DNA from: Dokdonella_A sp044227025
Lineage (GTDB): Bacteria > Pseudomonadota > Gammaproteobacteria > Xanthomonadales > Rhodanobacteraceae
Assembly: GCF_044227025.1 (NCBI RefSeq)
Contig: NZ_JBGAFX010000004.1
Span: 310,001 to 374,000 of the forward strand
DNA length: 64,000 bases
Reading direction: 5' to 3'
The notes below the pieces were generated by a model that had not been told where the DNA came from, did not search any database, and was given only the letters and a program-made list of their open reading frames with translations. A program made the position numbers and the translations under genes. Shown one piece after another: positions 17,835 through 26,267 of the stretch (position 1 is the first letter of the stretch; every line of letters starts with the position of its first letter).

Positions 17835-18290
17835 TCAGCCGCCATCGCGACCGCGCAGTGTGTGCCACAGGTACGGCGCCAGCAGTGCGAGGCCGATGAT
17901 CCAGTGCACGAGCGCGACCGCCGCGCGGGTGTCGTCGCCGCTGCCGTAGTAGAGCAGCCATCCACTCGCGATCAACATGATGAACACGCCCGCGACCACG
18001 ATGCCGCTCGCGCGACGGCGCGCGCGCCAGGCCGGGATGACATGGATCGGCCACAGCAGTCCGAACAGCCACAGTGCCGCGAACGCGGCACCGCCGTGCA
18101 GGCGCAACGACCAGATCTCGAGTGGATGCGGTTGTTCGCCGAATTCGCCCGCCCGGCGCAGGAAATAGTGCAGCACGATCCAGGCAACGCCGCTCAGCCA
18201 AAGCACGCCACCGATGCCGTGCACGATCCATTCGCGCCGGCGCGACAGGCGCGCGACGCGCTTGCCGGCGTGGTGTCGACGATGCCTCAT
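17835..18290 (-). CDS. Small multi-helix membrane protein, probable b-type cytochrome
   Basis: 151 residues with four hydrophobic segments (about 19-41, 60-82, 92-115, 123-145). Histidines sit in or next to the helices (IVHGIGG, LRLHGGAA, PIHVIPAW, LVHWIIG, YLWHTLRG), a pattern that fits two bis-His b hemes as in four-helix cytochrome b / DUF4405-like proteins. It overlaps the apbE stop by 4 nt. With the FMN-binding protein upstream, it may hand electrons from the membrane to the covalently bound flavin. Heme binding is inferred from His positions. Confidence 0.7.
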   Translation of the reverse strand: MRHRRHHAGKRVARLSRRREWIVHGIGGVLWLSGVAWIVLHYFLRRAGEFGEQPHPLEIWSLRLHGGAAFAALWLFGLLWPIHVIPAWRARRRASGIVVAGVFIMLIASGWLLYYGSGDDTRAAVALVHWIIGLALLAPYLWHTLRGRDGG

Positions 18291-19126
18291 TCAGCACCGA
18301 GCATGCGCCAGCGGCGCTCGCCGTCGCGCAGGCACGCCGATGCGCGATGCCGACGCAGCAGGCGTTCGCCGATGCGTGCGTCGGCGAGCACGACCTTGGT
18401 CAGCGCGTCCGCGATCATGCAATTCGCGGCGAGCACGCTGACCGCGCGGCGTGCCCGCAACGCGCGGCCGGTACGCGGATTCACATGCGCGGCGCACGCG
18501 CGCGGCGCGACCACGCTGGTCGCAAGCGCGGCGTCGCCCAGTTCTATCGAGGGTGCGGCTCCACCGTCCCCGTGGCGCAACGCAATGCGTTCCGGTGCGG
18601 CGCCGTACCGCGCGAGGTCGCCACCCGCATTGACGCTCGCCGCAGACGCGCCGGTTGCGCGCAGGCACGCGAGCGCGCGATCGACCGCATGGCCCTTGGC
18701 GATTCCGCCGAGGTCGATCCACACCGGCTGGCGCCGGCGCACGCGCGAGTTCGGCAGCAGTTCGATGTCGCGCCAGCTCCCCGATGCCGCTGCGCGCGTC
18801 GCGGCCGGCGTCGGCAGCACGCCTCGTTCGACCAGGTGCGGCGCGATCGCCGGATCGAAGCGTCCGTTCGATTCCTCGGCCAGCGCACAGGCCGCTGCGA
18901 GCACGGTCCAGGTGCGCGCGTCGACCTCGACCACCGCTCCCGGGTTCGCCCGATGCAGGCGCGACAGGTCGCTGTCCGCCTCATGGAAACTCATGCAGCG
19001 ATGCACCGCGGCGACCTCGGCGAATGCAGCTTCGATCGCCGCGATCGCCCGCGCTTCGGCAAGCCCTTCGACGCGCATTTCGACGAGGGTGCCGAGCCAC
19101 GGGCGTGCGCGCGTGATCATCGGCAT
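18287..19126 (-). CDS. apbE: ApbE-type FAD:protein FMN transferase
   Basis: 279 residues. ApbE hallmarks: GTLVEMRVEG near the start, the FAD/Mg-binding IDLGGIAKGHAVDRA, VNAGGDLARYG and the C-terminal metal motif ADALTKVVLAD. It lacks the lipoprotein signal peptide of many ApbE proteins. The family transfers FMN from FAD to a threonine in SGAT-like motifs. The preceding gene encodes exactly such a target, and the stop of that gene and this start overlap by 1 nt (TGATG). Absence of an export signal here is notable, since flavinylation usually occurs in the periplasm. Confidence 0.92.
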   Translation of the reverse strand: MPMITRARPWLGTLVEMRVEGLAEARAIAAIEAAFAEVAAVHRCMSFHEADSDLSRLHRANPGAVVEVDARTWTVLAAACALAEESNGRFDPAIAPHLVERGVLPTPAATRAAASGSWRDIELLPNSRVRRRQPVWIDLGGIAKGHAVDRALACLRATGASAASVNAGGDLARYGAAPERIALRHGDGGAAPSIELGDAALATSVVAPRACAAHVNPRTGRALRARRAVSVLAANCMIADALTKVVLADARIGERLLRRHRASACLRDGERRWRMLGAE

Positions 19127-19662
19127 CAGCCGGCCGCAAGCAACGCGCGCTGGTGCAGCTGCAGCAGGCGATGCACGCCCTCGGTGACATGGCGCGTCGA
19201 GAGCGTGGCGCCCGAAATACCCTTGATGTCGCGATCAAGTTCGACCGCATCGCGTGCGGTCTTGCCGACGAACTGCCTGCGCCACGCGGCGAGGCGCACT
19301 TCGCTGCCGTGCGTCTCGCGATAGTCGAGGATCTCGATCGCCTTGACCGCACCGTTCGCGTCGAGCGCAAGCGCGTAGGTGATGAGCTCGGTCTTGCCGA
19401 TCACGCGATCGACCATGAACCAGCCAAGACGCGTTCCACCCTTGACCGCCTCGAACAGCTGCGGCGTCCAGCCGGCGCCGCCAAGCTCGGCCGCGAGCAC
19501 GGTGTCCACCGGCGGCAGCGCGCGAAACGCGTCGGCGTCGGCGAACATCGCCTGTTGTGCCTCGGCGAGGCTGAGGTACTGGGTCGCCCAGGCCGCGTGG
19601 AATGCGGGAACGGCAGCCAGACCGAGCGGGAGGATCCAGCGCGAGCGAACGGAAGGCGTCAT
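19126..19662 (-). CDS. Exported FMN-binding domain protein (ApbE substrate)
   Basis: 178 residues from ATG at 19662; a possible start at 19698 would give a poorer signal peptide. Signal peptide SRWILPLGLAAVPAFHA, then an FMN_bind domain with the flavinylation motif GISGATLSTRHV; Thr153 is the predicted site of covalent FMN. NqrC and RnfG carry the same type of motif. Single-domain exported FMN-binding proteins act as periplasmic electron carriers. It lies between the porin and apbE genes in one operon. Confidence 0.88.
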   Translation of the reverse strand: MTPSVRSRWILPLGLAAVPAFHAAWATQYLSLAEAQQAMFADADAFRALPPVDTVLAAELGGAGWTPQLFEAVKGGTRLGWFMVDRVIGKTELITYALALDANGAVKAIEILDYRETHGSEVRLAAWRRQFVGKTARDAVELDRDIKGISGATLSTRHVTEGVHRLLQLHQRALLAAG

Positions 19663-19719
19663 GGCCGAACTGTCTCCTGCGAACGTGGCGCCGCGCAAGG
19701 GGCGGCGCCGCGCCGACGA

Positions 19720-21057
19720 TCAGAACTGGTAGCCGACGCCGAGATTGAAACGGTTGCCGTAGCCCAGCGCGAGATCCTCGAGATTGAAATGCTGGTAGTC
19801 GGCCTTGAACACGACCTGCGGCGTCAGGTAGTAGTTGAGGCCGAGCGTCCAGACGCGCTCGGTGTCGGCCGCGGGTACGCCGAGGCCTTGCGGCATCGGC
19901 GCATACGCCGCCGCCGTGTTGAACATCTCGTAGCGCAGGAACGGCGCGAGCGAGGAATCGCCGCGTTGCCACGCGCGCCACGCAGCTTGTACATAGCCGC
20001 CCCAGAACGACTTCGGCACCGGCGTCGGATTGCCTACGAAGCTGACGTTCAGCGCCTCGGTGTCGCTGATGCGACCGCTCGCATACAGCGCGGCGAAGTC
20101 GAACGGACCCGGCTGCCAGCGCACGTGCGCTTCGCCGAGCGTGAGACGCGCGTCACGGGCGAGGAAGCTGTCGTCACCCTGTCCGATCTTGCCGGTGAAC
20201 ACGCCGCCGCCCGCGCTGAAACCCGGGATGCCCTGCCAGTTGAGCGCGGCATAGACCGAGGGATCGTGCGCCTTGGCGAGCGCCAGCTCCTGGTGGATCG
20301 CACCCAGCGGGGACTCGCGCCCCTCGGCAGAGGTCGCGTCCCACTTGCCCAGGTCGAAACCGGTGGTGATGCCGACGTTCCATGACAGGCCCGCGTCGGT
20401 GCTGCCGAGCAGCGATACGCCACCTTCGCGCCACGTCGAGGGAATGATGGCGGTCTCGACGAAATTGCGTTCGACGCCGTAGTAGGTCGCCGGCTCATGC
20501 CGTTCGTTGATCAAGCCAAGCGGGATCAGGGTCAAGCCCGCGCGCACGGCCATCGCCGGATTGACCTGATGCTCGATGTACAGCTGCTCGACTTCGCTCT
20601 CGCCCGAATCTTCGGCCGACACGATCGCGTGTTCCCACTCGAGTTCGCCATAGACGTGCGTGTCCTCGCTGAAGGCATGGCTGAAGCCGATCACCGCGCG
20701 GCGTACGTCGGCCTGCGCAGCGGCGCCATTGCCGGTCGGACGCGAGTAGTTGAGCTCGCCGTAGCCCCACAGGCGCGTGTCGTCGTGCGTCGCGGGCGGG
20801 GCGGCAGCGAGTGTCGCTGCCGGCGCTGGTGCGGGAAACGGTGCAGGCGCGCTTGCCGCGGGCGGTGCAGCGGGCGCGGCGCCAGCTGCGGAATCGTTCG
20901 CGCGCGTGCCGCGCAGCTGCGCCATTTCCGCCCTCAACGCCCCGACCTCGGCACGCAGCGCCGCGAGCTCCTGGCGCAGGCTTTCCTCGTCCGCATGCGC
21001 AGGTGGGGCGGCAGCAAACGCGGCGACGAGCGCCAGCGCGATCGGGGTGCATCTCAT
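19720..21057 (-). CDS. Outer-membrane porin with N-terminal coiled coil
   Basis: 445 residues. Signal peptide (RCTPIALALVAAFAAAPPAH), a coiled coil (LRQELAALRAEVGALRAEM), an Ala/Pro linker (55-90), then a phosphate-selective-porin-like beta barrel (LWGYGELNYSRP ... LGVGYQF) ending in Phe, the outer-membrane insertion signal. The start has GGAGAACACC upstream. It lies in an operon with a di-heme peroxidase and FMN protein, so it may pass a substrate of the redox module rather than phosphate. Confidence 0.88.
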   Translation of the reverse strand: MRCTPIALALVAAFAAAPPAHADEESLRQELAALRAEVGALRAEMAQLRGTRANDSAAGAAPAAPPAASAPAPFPAPAPAATLAAAPPATHDDTRLWGYGELNYSRPTGNGAAAQADVRRAVIGFSHAFSEDTHVYGELEWEHAIVSAEDSGESEVEQLYIEHQVNPAMAVRAGLTLIPLGLINERHEPATYYGVERNFVETAIIPSTWREGGVSLLGSTDAGLSWNVGITTGFDLGKWDATSAEGRESPLGAIHQELALAKAHDPSVYAALNWQGIPGFSAGGGVFTGKIGQGDDSFLARDARLTLGEAHVRWQPGPFDFAALYASGRISDTEALNVSFVGNPTPVPKSFWGGYVQAAWRAWQRGDSSLAPFLRYEMFNTAAAYAPMPQGLGVPAADTERVWTLGLNYYLTPQVVFKADYQHFNLEDLALGYGNRFNLGVGYQF

Positions 21058-21080
21058 GGTGTTCTCCGTGACATGGGGAA

Positions 21081-22295
21081 TCAGGGTGCGGATGGCGGCA
21101 GGTTGCGCGCTGGATCGGCCGTATCGGTCGCCGCGTCATAGCCGTCGGTGAGCGTGCCGAGGAACGCGACCAGATCGTCGATCTCGGCATCGTCGAGGCG
21201 CGGCGCCTGGCCCGGGCGACGGTCGTACGGCACTTCCGAGGCATTGACGTTGCGCGCGAACTCGGCCGGCAAGTCGTCGAACTTGCGCAGCGCGCCGTCC
21301 TCGCCGCGCGGATAGAATTCGTCGGGATGCGTGTCGCGACGCACGTAGAAGCGGATCGCGTCGCGCAGGTTCTTGAACAGGCCGTTGTGGAAGAACACCT
21401 GGCGCGTGGCGACGTTGCGCAAGGTCGGCACCTTGAACGCGCCGCACAGGTCGCGCCGGTCGGCGAGATCGACGCGATCGGGACCACACAGGCCGAGGTC
21501 GAAATAGGTCGGCTCCGCGTTCGCGGGAATTTCCATGTTGCGGGGCACGCCGAGGTTGTCGTAGGTGTAGTCGGTGAACAGCGGCGGCGAGCCGTCGGCG
21601 CCACGCTGGCTCGCATGGCAGCCGTTGCAGTTGCCCTTGCGCGGATTGTTGAACAGCGCGAGTCCGCGCAACTCGGCCGGCGCAAGCAGGACCCTGCCGG
21701 CGAGGAACGCGTCGTACTTCGCGTCGAACGGATGCAGCTCCGGCGCCGACTGCTCGAACGCGGCGAGTGCGAAGCGCACGCGCAGGAACACGCCGTCGGC
21801 ATCGTCGAACGCATCCTCGCCGAACAACGCACGGAAACGATCGGCGTATGGCGCGGCCTCGACTTTCGCGGTGATCGCCGCCGCGTCTGCGAGCGCCATC
21901 TCGTGCGGCGCCACGAACGGTCGCGCCGCCTGTTCGAGCAGACTCGCCGCGCGGCCGTCGCGATTGAAGCCCGCGGTCGGCGTGCCTTCCTTGTCGAACG
22001 AGAACGCGGCACGATTGAGGTAGCGCAGCGACGGCACGCTGCGGAAACCAGGCACGTCGAGCAACGCACCACCGGCCTGCACCGACAACGCGTTCGACTG
22101 CGCATGCGCGTGAGCGGGGTCGTGGCAGGTCGCGCACGACATCTGTCCGGATGCGGACAGGCCCGGGTCGAGGAAAATCTCGCGCCCGAGCGCGGCTGCC
22201 GTGAGATCGCCGTCGGCGGCATGGGCCGGAACCTCGGCAAGACCGAGTGCGAGGATCGCGAAGGCAAGGCGACAGGACGCAAAGCGACGCGGCAT
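21081..22295 (-). CDS. Periplasmic di-heme cytochrome c peroxidase / MauG family protein
   Basis: 404 residues: signal peptide to about AHA-A26, two c-type heme motifs CATCH (54-58) and CNGCH (223-227), and family motifs FRSVPSLRYL and FFHNGLFKNLRDAIRFY. It belongs to the bacterial CcpA/MauG superfamily, which reduces peroxide or oxidises partner proteins. First gene of a five-gene operon; a Fur-box-like site lies 27 bp upstream. The pairing with flavin and cytochrome b genes suggests that it receives electrons from them; this is inference. Confidence 0.9.
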   Translation of the reverse strand: MPRRFASCRLAFAILALGLAEVPAHAADGDLTAAALGREIFLDPGLSASGQMSCATCHDPAHAHAQSNALSVQAGGALLDVPGFRSVPSLRYLNRAAFSFDKEGTPTAGFNRDGRAASLLEQAARPFVAPHEMALADAAAITAKVEAAPYADRFRALFGEDAFDDADGVFLRVRFALAAFEQSAPELHPFDAKYDAFLAGRVLLAPAELRGLALFNNPRKGNCNGCHASQRGADGSPPLFTDYTYDNLGVPRNMEIPANAEPTYFDLGLCGPDRVDLADRRDLCGAFKVPTLRNVATRQVFFHNGLFKNLRDAIRFYVRRDTHPDEFYPRGEDGALRKFDDLPAEFARNVNASEVPYDRRPGQAPRLDDAEIDDLVAFLGTLTDGYDAATDTADPARNLPPSAP

Positions 22296-22321
22296 GGGGT
22301 CGACTGCAAAGAGAATTCAGA

Positions 22322-22336
22322 TGAGAACGATTCTCA
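22322..22336. promoter_or_regulatory. Fur-box-like operator upstream of the di-heme peroxidase operon
   Basis: TGAGAACGATTCTCA, a perfect 6-3-6 inverted repeat close to the Fur consensus TGATAATNATTATCA, 27 bp upstream of the di-heme peroxidase ATG. It implies iron-repressed expression of the whole 22295-17835 operon. Confidence 0.7.
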
Positions 22337-22375
22337 ATTGTTTCCGCATTCGAGTCAACCGGCAGGCCACCCAGC

Positions 22376-23044
22376 TCATCGCCTGCGCAACCGCTCCGCC
22401 TCCCCGCGCAGCACCGCATGCGCGGACTGCCCGAGATCATCGAGCAGGCGTTCGAGGAACGCCGGCGTGGCGGTTTCCGCGGCATGGCGCAACCACCGCA
22501 GCGCGGCTTGCGCATCGCCCTGCTGCATCAGCAGCGACGCATGGCTGACCTGGCCACGGAAGTCTCCCGCGTGCGCGGCGCGCCGATACCATTCGGCCGC
22601 CGCTGCGGAATCCCGCTCGACCGCCCAGCCTTCGTCGTAGTGGCGACCGATCATGTTCATCGACTTCGCATGGCCGCGCTCGGCCGCGCGGCGGTACCAC
22701 GCGAGCGCCTGCGCGCGATCCTGTGCGACGCCGCGACCGGCGCCGAGCAACTGCGCAAAGTTGTACATGCCCCACTCGCTGCCCTTCGACGCAGCCTTGC
22801 GATACCACGCGGCAGCGAGTTCCGCGCTCACCGCGGCGCCGAAGCCAAGTTCGTGGCAGCGGCCGAGCATGTTCATCGCCTGCGCATGACCGCTGTTCGC
22901 GGCGAGCGCGTACCAGTGCAAGGCCTCGTCCGCGTCACGAACGACGCCGCGCCCTTCCGCGAGCGCCTGTGCGTACAGCGCCTGTGCGTCGACATCGCCC
23001 GCATGCGCGGCCGCACGCACTTGCGCGATCGCCGCCTCAGACAT
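22376..23044 (-). CDS. Sel1-repeat protein
   Basis: 222 residues consisting of Sel1-like (TPR-related) repeats from about residue 15 to 190 (ALYAQALAEGRGVVRDADEA, NMLGRCHELGFG, NFAQLLGAGRGVAQD, NMIGRHYDEGWAVERD). No signal peptide. Sel1 proteins act as protein-interaction scaffolds. It overlaps the end of the piuC-like gene by 8 nt and completes the iron-uptake operon; such a Sel1 gene is often found beside fiu/piuA receptors and PKHD hydroxylases. Confidence 0.88.
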   Translation of the reverse strand: MSEAAIAQVRAAAHAGDVDAQALYAQALAEGRGVVRDADEALHWYALAANSGHAQAMNMLGRCHELGFGAAVSAELAAAWYRKAASKGSEWGMYNFAQLLGAGRGVAQDRAQALAWYRRAAERGHAKSMNMIGRHYDEGWAVERDSAAAAEWYRRAAHAGDFRGQVSHASLLMQQGDAQAALRWLRHAAETATPAFLERLLDDLGQSAHAVLRGEAERLRRR

Positions 23045-23723
23045 CCGACCACTCTCGCAACAGGTTGTGGTACAGCCCGGTCAGGCGCACGAGCTCGGGC
23101 GCGTTAGGCAATTTCTGCGTGAGCTGCTGGATCGACACGTCGAGTTCGAACAGCATGCGGCGCCGCGTCTCGGAACGCACGAGGCTCTGGATCCAGAAGA
23201 ACGCGGCGACGCGCGCTCCGCGCGTGACCGGCTTCACCTCGTGCACGCTGCTGCCCGGATACAGCACGAGGTCACCGGCCGGCAGCTTCACGCCGTGCGT
23301 GCCGAACGTGTCCTCGACGACGAGTTCGCCGCCGTCGTAGTCCCCGGGTGCGCTGAGGAACAGGGTCGCCGAGAGATCGGTGCGCACGGGTTCGGGGCTG
23401 CTGCCGGAACGGTCGTAGCGGATCGCATTGTCAACGTGGACGCCGAACGACTCGCCACCTTCGTAGCAATTGAACAGCGGTGGATACACACGCCGCGGCA
23501 ACGCGCCGGCGAAGAACGTCGTGTTGCGGCCGAGCGCCCGCAACACGAGCGCGCCCAGTTCACGCGCGAGCGGGTCGTCCCCGCCGAGCTGGCGGTTGCG
23601 CTTCGCCTGCGCCGACTGCGCGCCCGCGGTGACGCGCCCGTCGATCCACGCGGCGCGTCCGAGCGCCTCGCGGCAGTGCGCGAGTTCGCCTTCGTCGAGC
23701 ACATTGGGCACATGCAGCAGCAT
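23037..23723 (-). CDS. piuC: PKHD-type Fe(II)/2-oxoglutarate-dependent hydroxylase, PiuC-like
   Basis: 228 residues. The 2-His-1-carboxylate triad is His96 and Asp98 in FGVHVDNA and His161 in SSVHEVKPVTRGAR, with an arginine in the last motif for 2-oxoglutarate. Opening MLLHVPNVLDEGELA and the C-terminal LYHNLLREWSDV match the PiuC/YbiX family. These genes lie next to catecholate siderophore receptors and are iron-repressed; the substrate is not settled. Here it directly follows the receptor gene (48 bp gap). Confidence 0.92.
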   Translation of the reverse strand: MLLHVPNVLDEGELAHCREALGRAAWIDGRVTAGAQSAQAKRNRQLGGDDPLARELGALVLRALGRNTTFFAGALPRRVYPPLFNCYEGGESFGVHVDNAIRYDRSGSSPEPVRTDLSATLFLSAPGDYDGGELVVEDTFGTHGVKLPAGDLVLYPGSSVHEVKPVTRGARVAAFFWIQSLVRSETRRRMLFELDVSIQQLTQKLPNAPELVRLTGLYHNLLREWSDV

Positions 23724-23771
23724 CGTCTTCCCTCGAAGACGCGACGGCAGGGCTCCGTCGCGTCAGCTCGA

Positions 23772-26210
23772 TCAAAACACCCAGGTCGCGTTGAGCACGG
23801 CGGAACGCGCGTCCCCCGGCGTGCCCCAGGCGACGTCGCCGGCGGTGCGCACGCGCGCGAGGTATTCCTCGTCGAACAGGTTCGTCACGTTGAGCTGCAG
23901 GCGCAGGTGCCTGTTGACCTTGTAGGCGACCATCGCGCGATGCATCCAGTAGCCGTCGACCGAATTGAGCGGACCGCTCGGATTCGCGGCGGAATGCTGG
24001 CTCACTTTGTAGCTGCCGACATGGGTCGCGCCGTAGCCGAACTGCCACTGTTCGGAGAGGTCGTAGGTCGTCCACAGGCCCAGCGAGTTGTCCGGCGTCG
24101 ACAACAGCGGGTCGCCCTTGGTGTAGTCCTGGCCCTGCGAGGACACGTAGTTCGACGCGCCCCGCACGACTTCGCTGTCGAGATGAGAGTAGTTCGCGTA
24201 AACCGCCCAGTGTTCGGTCAGGTTGCCGCTGACGCCGAGCAGCACGCCGTCGACGCGCGCGCGGCCGTCGAGCGTCTGCTGGCCGGACGGGTTGTCGGGA
24301 TTGCCGGGGTCGGCGACGCGGTAGTTCCTGCGGTCGTTCCGGAACACCGAGCCGGTCAGCGACAGGCGGCCGCCGTAGAGGTCCCACTTCGCGCCAAGCT
24401 CGTAGTTCACGGCCGTCTCGGGATCGACATTGCAGTTCGCGGTGCCGGTCGTGCTCGCCGCCGTGCACGAGCCGTTCACCGACGCCGCCGACGGCGTCTT
24501 CGAATTGCTGTAGGCGACGTACACGCTCGCGTCGTCGACCGGCTTGTACACCAGGCCGGCGCGGTACGAGAACAGGTTGTCGCCATTCTCCGCGGTCGGA
24601 TTGGCACCCGTGATCGCGCCGATGTTGCTGTTGTCGGGATTCGGATTCGCCGCGGTCGGCGCGACGAACTGCTTGACGATCGCGCTGTTCGAACGTGCCT
24701 CGTTGCGCTCCCAGCGCATGCCCGCGTTGAGCGACCAGCGATCGCTGAACTTGAGGTTGTCGAACACGTAGAGCGCGCTGTTGTCGAGTTCACCGTCGAC
24801 CTTCGAGGTCAGTGTGCGGTGAGCCGGACCGGTGTAGTACGAATCCGGATCGCCAATCGGCATGAACGGGAAATAGCCCGGCGCCGCGTACGGATTCGTG
24901 CCGTCGTCGTTGCGGTACTGACTGTAGCCGGACAGCGCGTAGTCCTCGTGCGACAGCGAGACGCCACCGACCATTGTGTGTGCGATCGCACCCGTGCTGA
25001 ACTCGCTGGTCAGGTCGGTCTGGTTGTAGAGGATCTTGTTGGTGGTGTCGCGGATGTTGCCGCGCGGCCCGCTCGGCATGTACATGCCCGTTGGCACGAC
25101 GACCTCGAACGGCGTGCCACCGTTGAGCGTGCACGACGCACCGCTCGGCTGCAGGTTGCCGGGCAGGCAGAACGTGCCCTGGGGCGGGTCGACCAGCGAG
25201 AACTGGGTCACGCGCTGCGCGCGCGCGAGATTGCGGAGCGAAAAACCGTCGCCGAACGTGTGCTGGAACACGCCGGTGAGGGCGTCGGCACGGATCTGTT
25301 GCGTGTCGTAGTTGCGGTAGCCGTAGTAGGCGCCTCGGTCGACGCCCGCCAGCACGTCGCCCTTGAACGTCGGGATGCCGTATTGCGGAACATTGTCGTC
25401 GTGCTGGTGGAATCCGCTCAGCGTGAAGCTCGTGTCGGTGCCGAGGCCGAAGCCGATCGACGGAGCGATGCCCCAGCGGCGGTAGTTCTCGACGTCGCGC
25501 CCCGGCACGTCGTTGCGGTGCGCCATCAGGTTGAGGCGCACCGCGGTGGTGTCGCCAACCTGCTGGTTCGTGTCGAGCGTCGTGCGCGCGTAGTTGTCGC
25601 TGCCGATGGCGGCGTTGACCAGCGTGCGGTCGCCGAGCAACGGCGTCTTGCTCACGAGGTTGACCGAACCGCCCACCGAACCCGAACCCGAGTAGACCGA
25701 GTTGGCGCCGTTGACGAGCTCGACATGGTCGAGGTTGAACGGATCCGAACGCGTGTACTGCGCGCTGTCGCGCACGCCGTCGACAGTGATGTCATTGCTG
25801 CCGGTGAAGCCGCGCAGGTTGATGCTGTCCCCGTAGCCGCCGCCGCCTTCGCCGGCCCCGAACGTGATGCCGGGCAAGGTACTCAGGATGTCGCGCAGGT
25901 TGAGCAGGTTTTGTTCGGCAATGATCTTCTGCGGCACGATCGTGATCTGCTGCGGCGTATCGAGCAGGGGCGCGGTGAATTTCGGCGACGCCGCCTGGTT
26001 CAGCACGCTGCCTTCGACGGTGATGCTGTCGAGCTGCTCGGCGACGTGCTGGTCGCCGTCGGCGTCGGCGTTGCCGGCGGTCGCATCGCCGACACCGCCC
26101 GCACCGGTTGCGAGAGCGGGAACGCCGGAAACGAATGCCGTGCCGAGTGCAGTGGCTAGCAGACGCTTCGGCGTCGCGTGGCTCGCGGTGATGTACGGGT
26201 GGTGGGACAT
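23772..26210 (-). CDS. TonB-dependent catecholate-siderophore receptor, Fiu/PiuA-like
   Basis: 812 residues from ATG at 26210 (GTG at 26216 possible). A signal peptide is followed by the TonB box region (DSITVEGSV), and a plug with LDTPQQITIVPQKIIAEQNL, LRDILSTLPGITFGAGEGG and LRGFTGSNDITVDGVRD. Plug features and the C-terminal LFDEEYLARVRT ... NATWVF match TonB-dependent siderophore receptors of the Fiu/PiuA group. It imports ferric siderophore across the outer membrane. It is followed by piuC and Sel1 genes and preceded by a PepSY gene in one operon. Confidence 0.93.
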   Translation of the reverse strand: MSHHPYITASHATPKRLLATALGTAFVSGVPALATGAGGVGDATAGNADADGDQHVAEQLDSITVEGSVLNQAASPKFTAPLLDTPQQITIVPQKIIAEQNLLNLRDILSTLPGITFGAGEGGGGYGDSINLRGFTGSNDITVDGVRDSAQYTRSDPFNLDHVELVNGANSVYSGSGSVGGSVNLVSKTPLLGDRTLVNAAIGSDNYARTTLDTNQQVGDTTAVRLNLMAHRNDVPGRDVENYRRWGIAPSIGFGLGTDTSFTLSGFHQHDDNVPQYGIPTFKGDVLAGVDRGAYYGYRNYDTQQIRADALTGVFQHTFGDGFSLRNLARAQRVTQFSLVDPPQGTFCLPGNLQPSGASCTLNGGTPFEVVVPTGMYMPSGPRGNIRDTTNKILYNQTDLTSEFSTGAIAHTMVGGVSLSHEDYALSGYSQYRNDDGTNPYAAPGYFPFMPIGDPDSYYTGPAHRTLTSKVDGELDNSALYVFDNLKFSDRWSLNAGMRWERNEARSNSAIVKQFVAPTAANPNPDNSNIGAITGANPTAENGDNLFSYRAGLVYKPVDDASVYVAYSNSKTPSAASVNGSCTAASTTGTANCNVDPETAVNYELGAKWDLYGGRLSLTGSVFRNDRRNYRVADPGNPDNPSGQQTLDGRARVDGVLLGVSGNLTEHWAVYANYSHLDSEVVRGASNYVSSQGQDYTKGDPLLSTPDNSLGLWTTYDLSEQWQFGYGATHVGSYKVSQHSAANPSGPLNSVDGYWMHRAMVAYKVNRHLRLQLNVTNLFDEEYLARVRTAGDVAWGTPGDARSAVLNATWVF

Positions 26211-26267
26211 GATCACGATCCTTCGGGGCTTGCGGTGGTGGTAGCGAAAGGCATGGGTGGCGGCAGG

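Noticed and set aside
23067..26159. 1030-codon plus-strand frame opposite the siderophore receptor and piuC genes
   Set aside because: No recognisable domains and Val/Arg/Ala-biased composition typical of antisense shadows; the minus strand has two clear genes.
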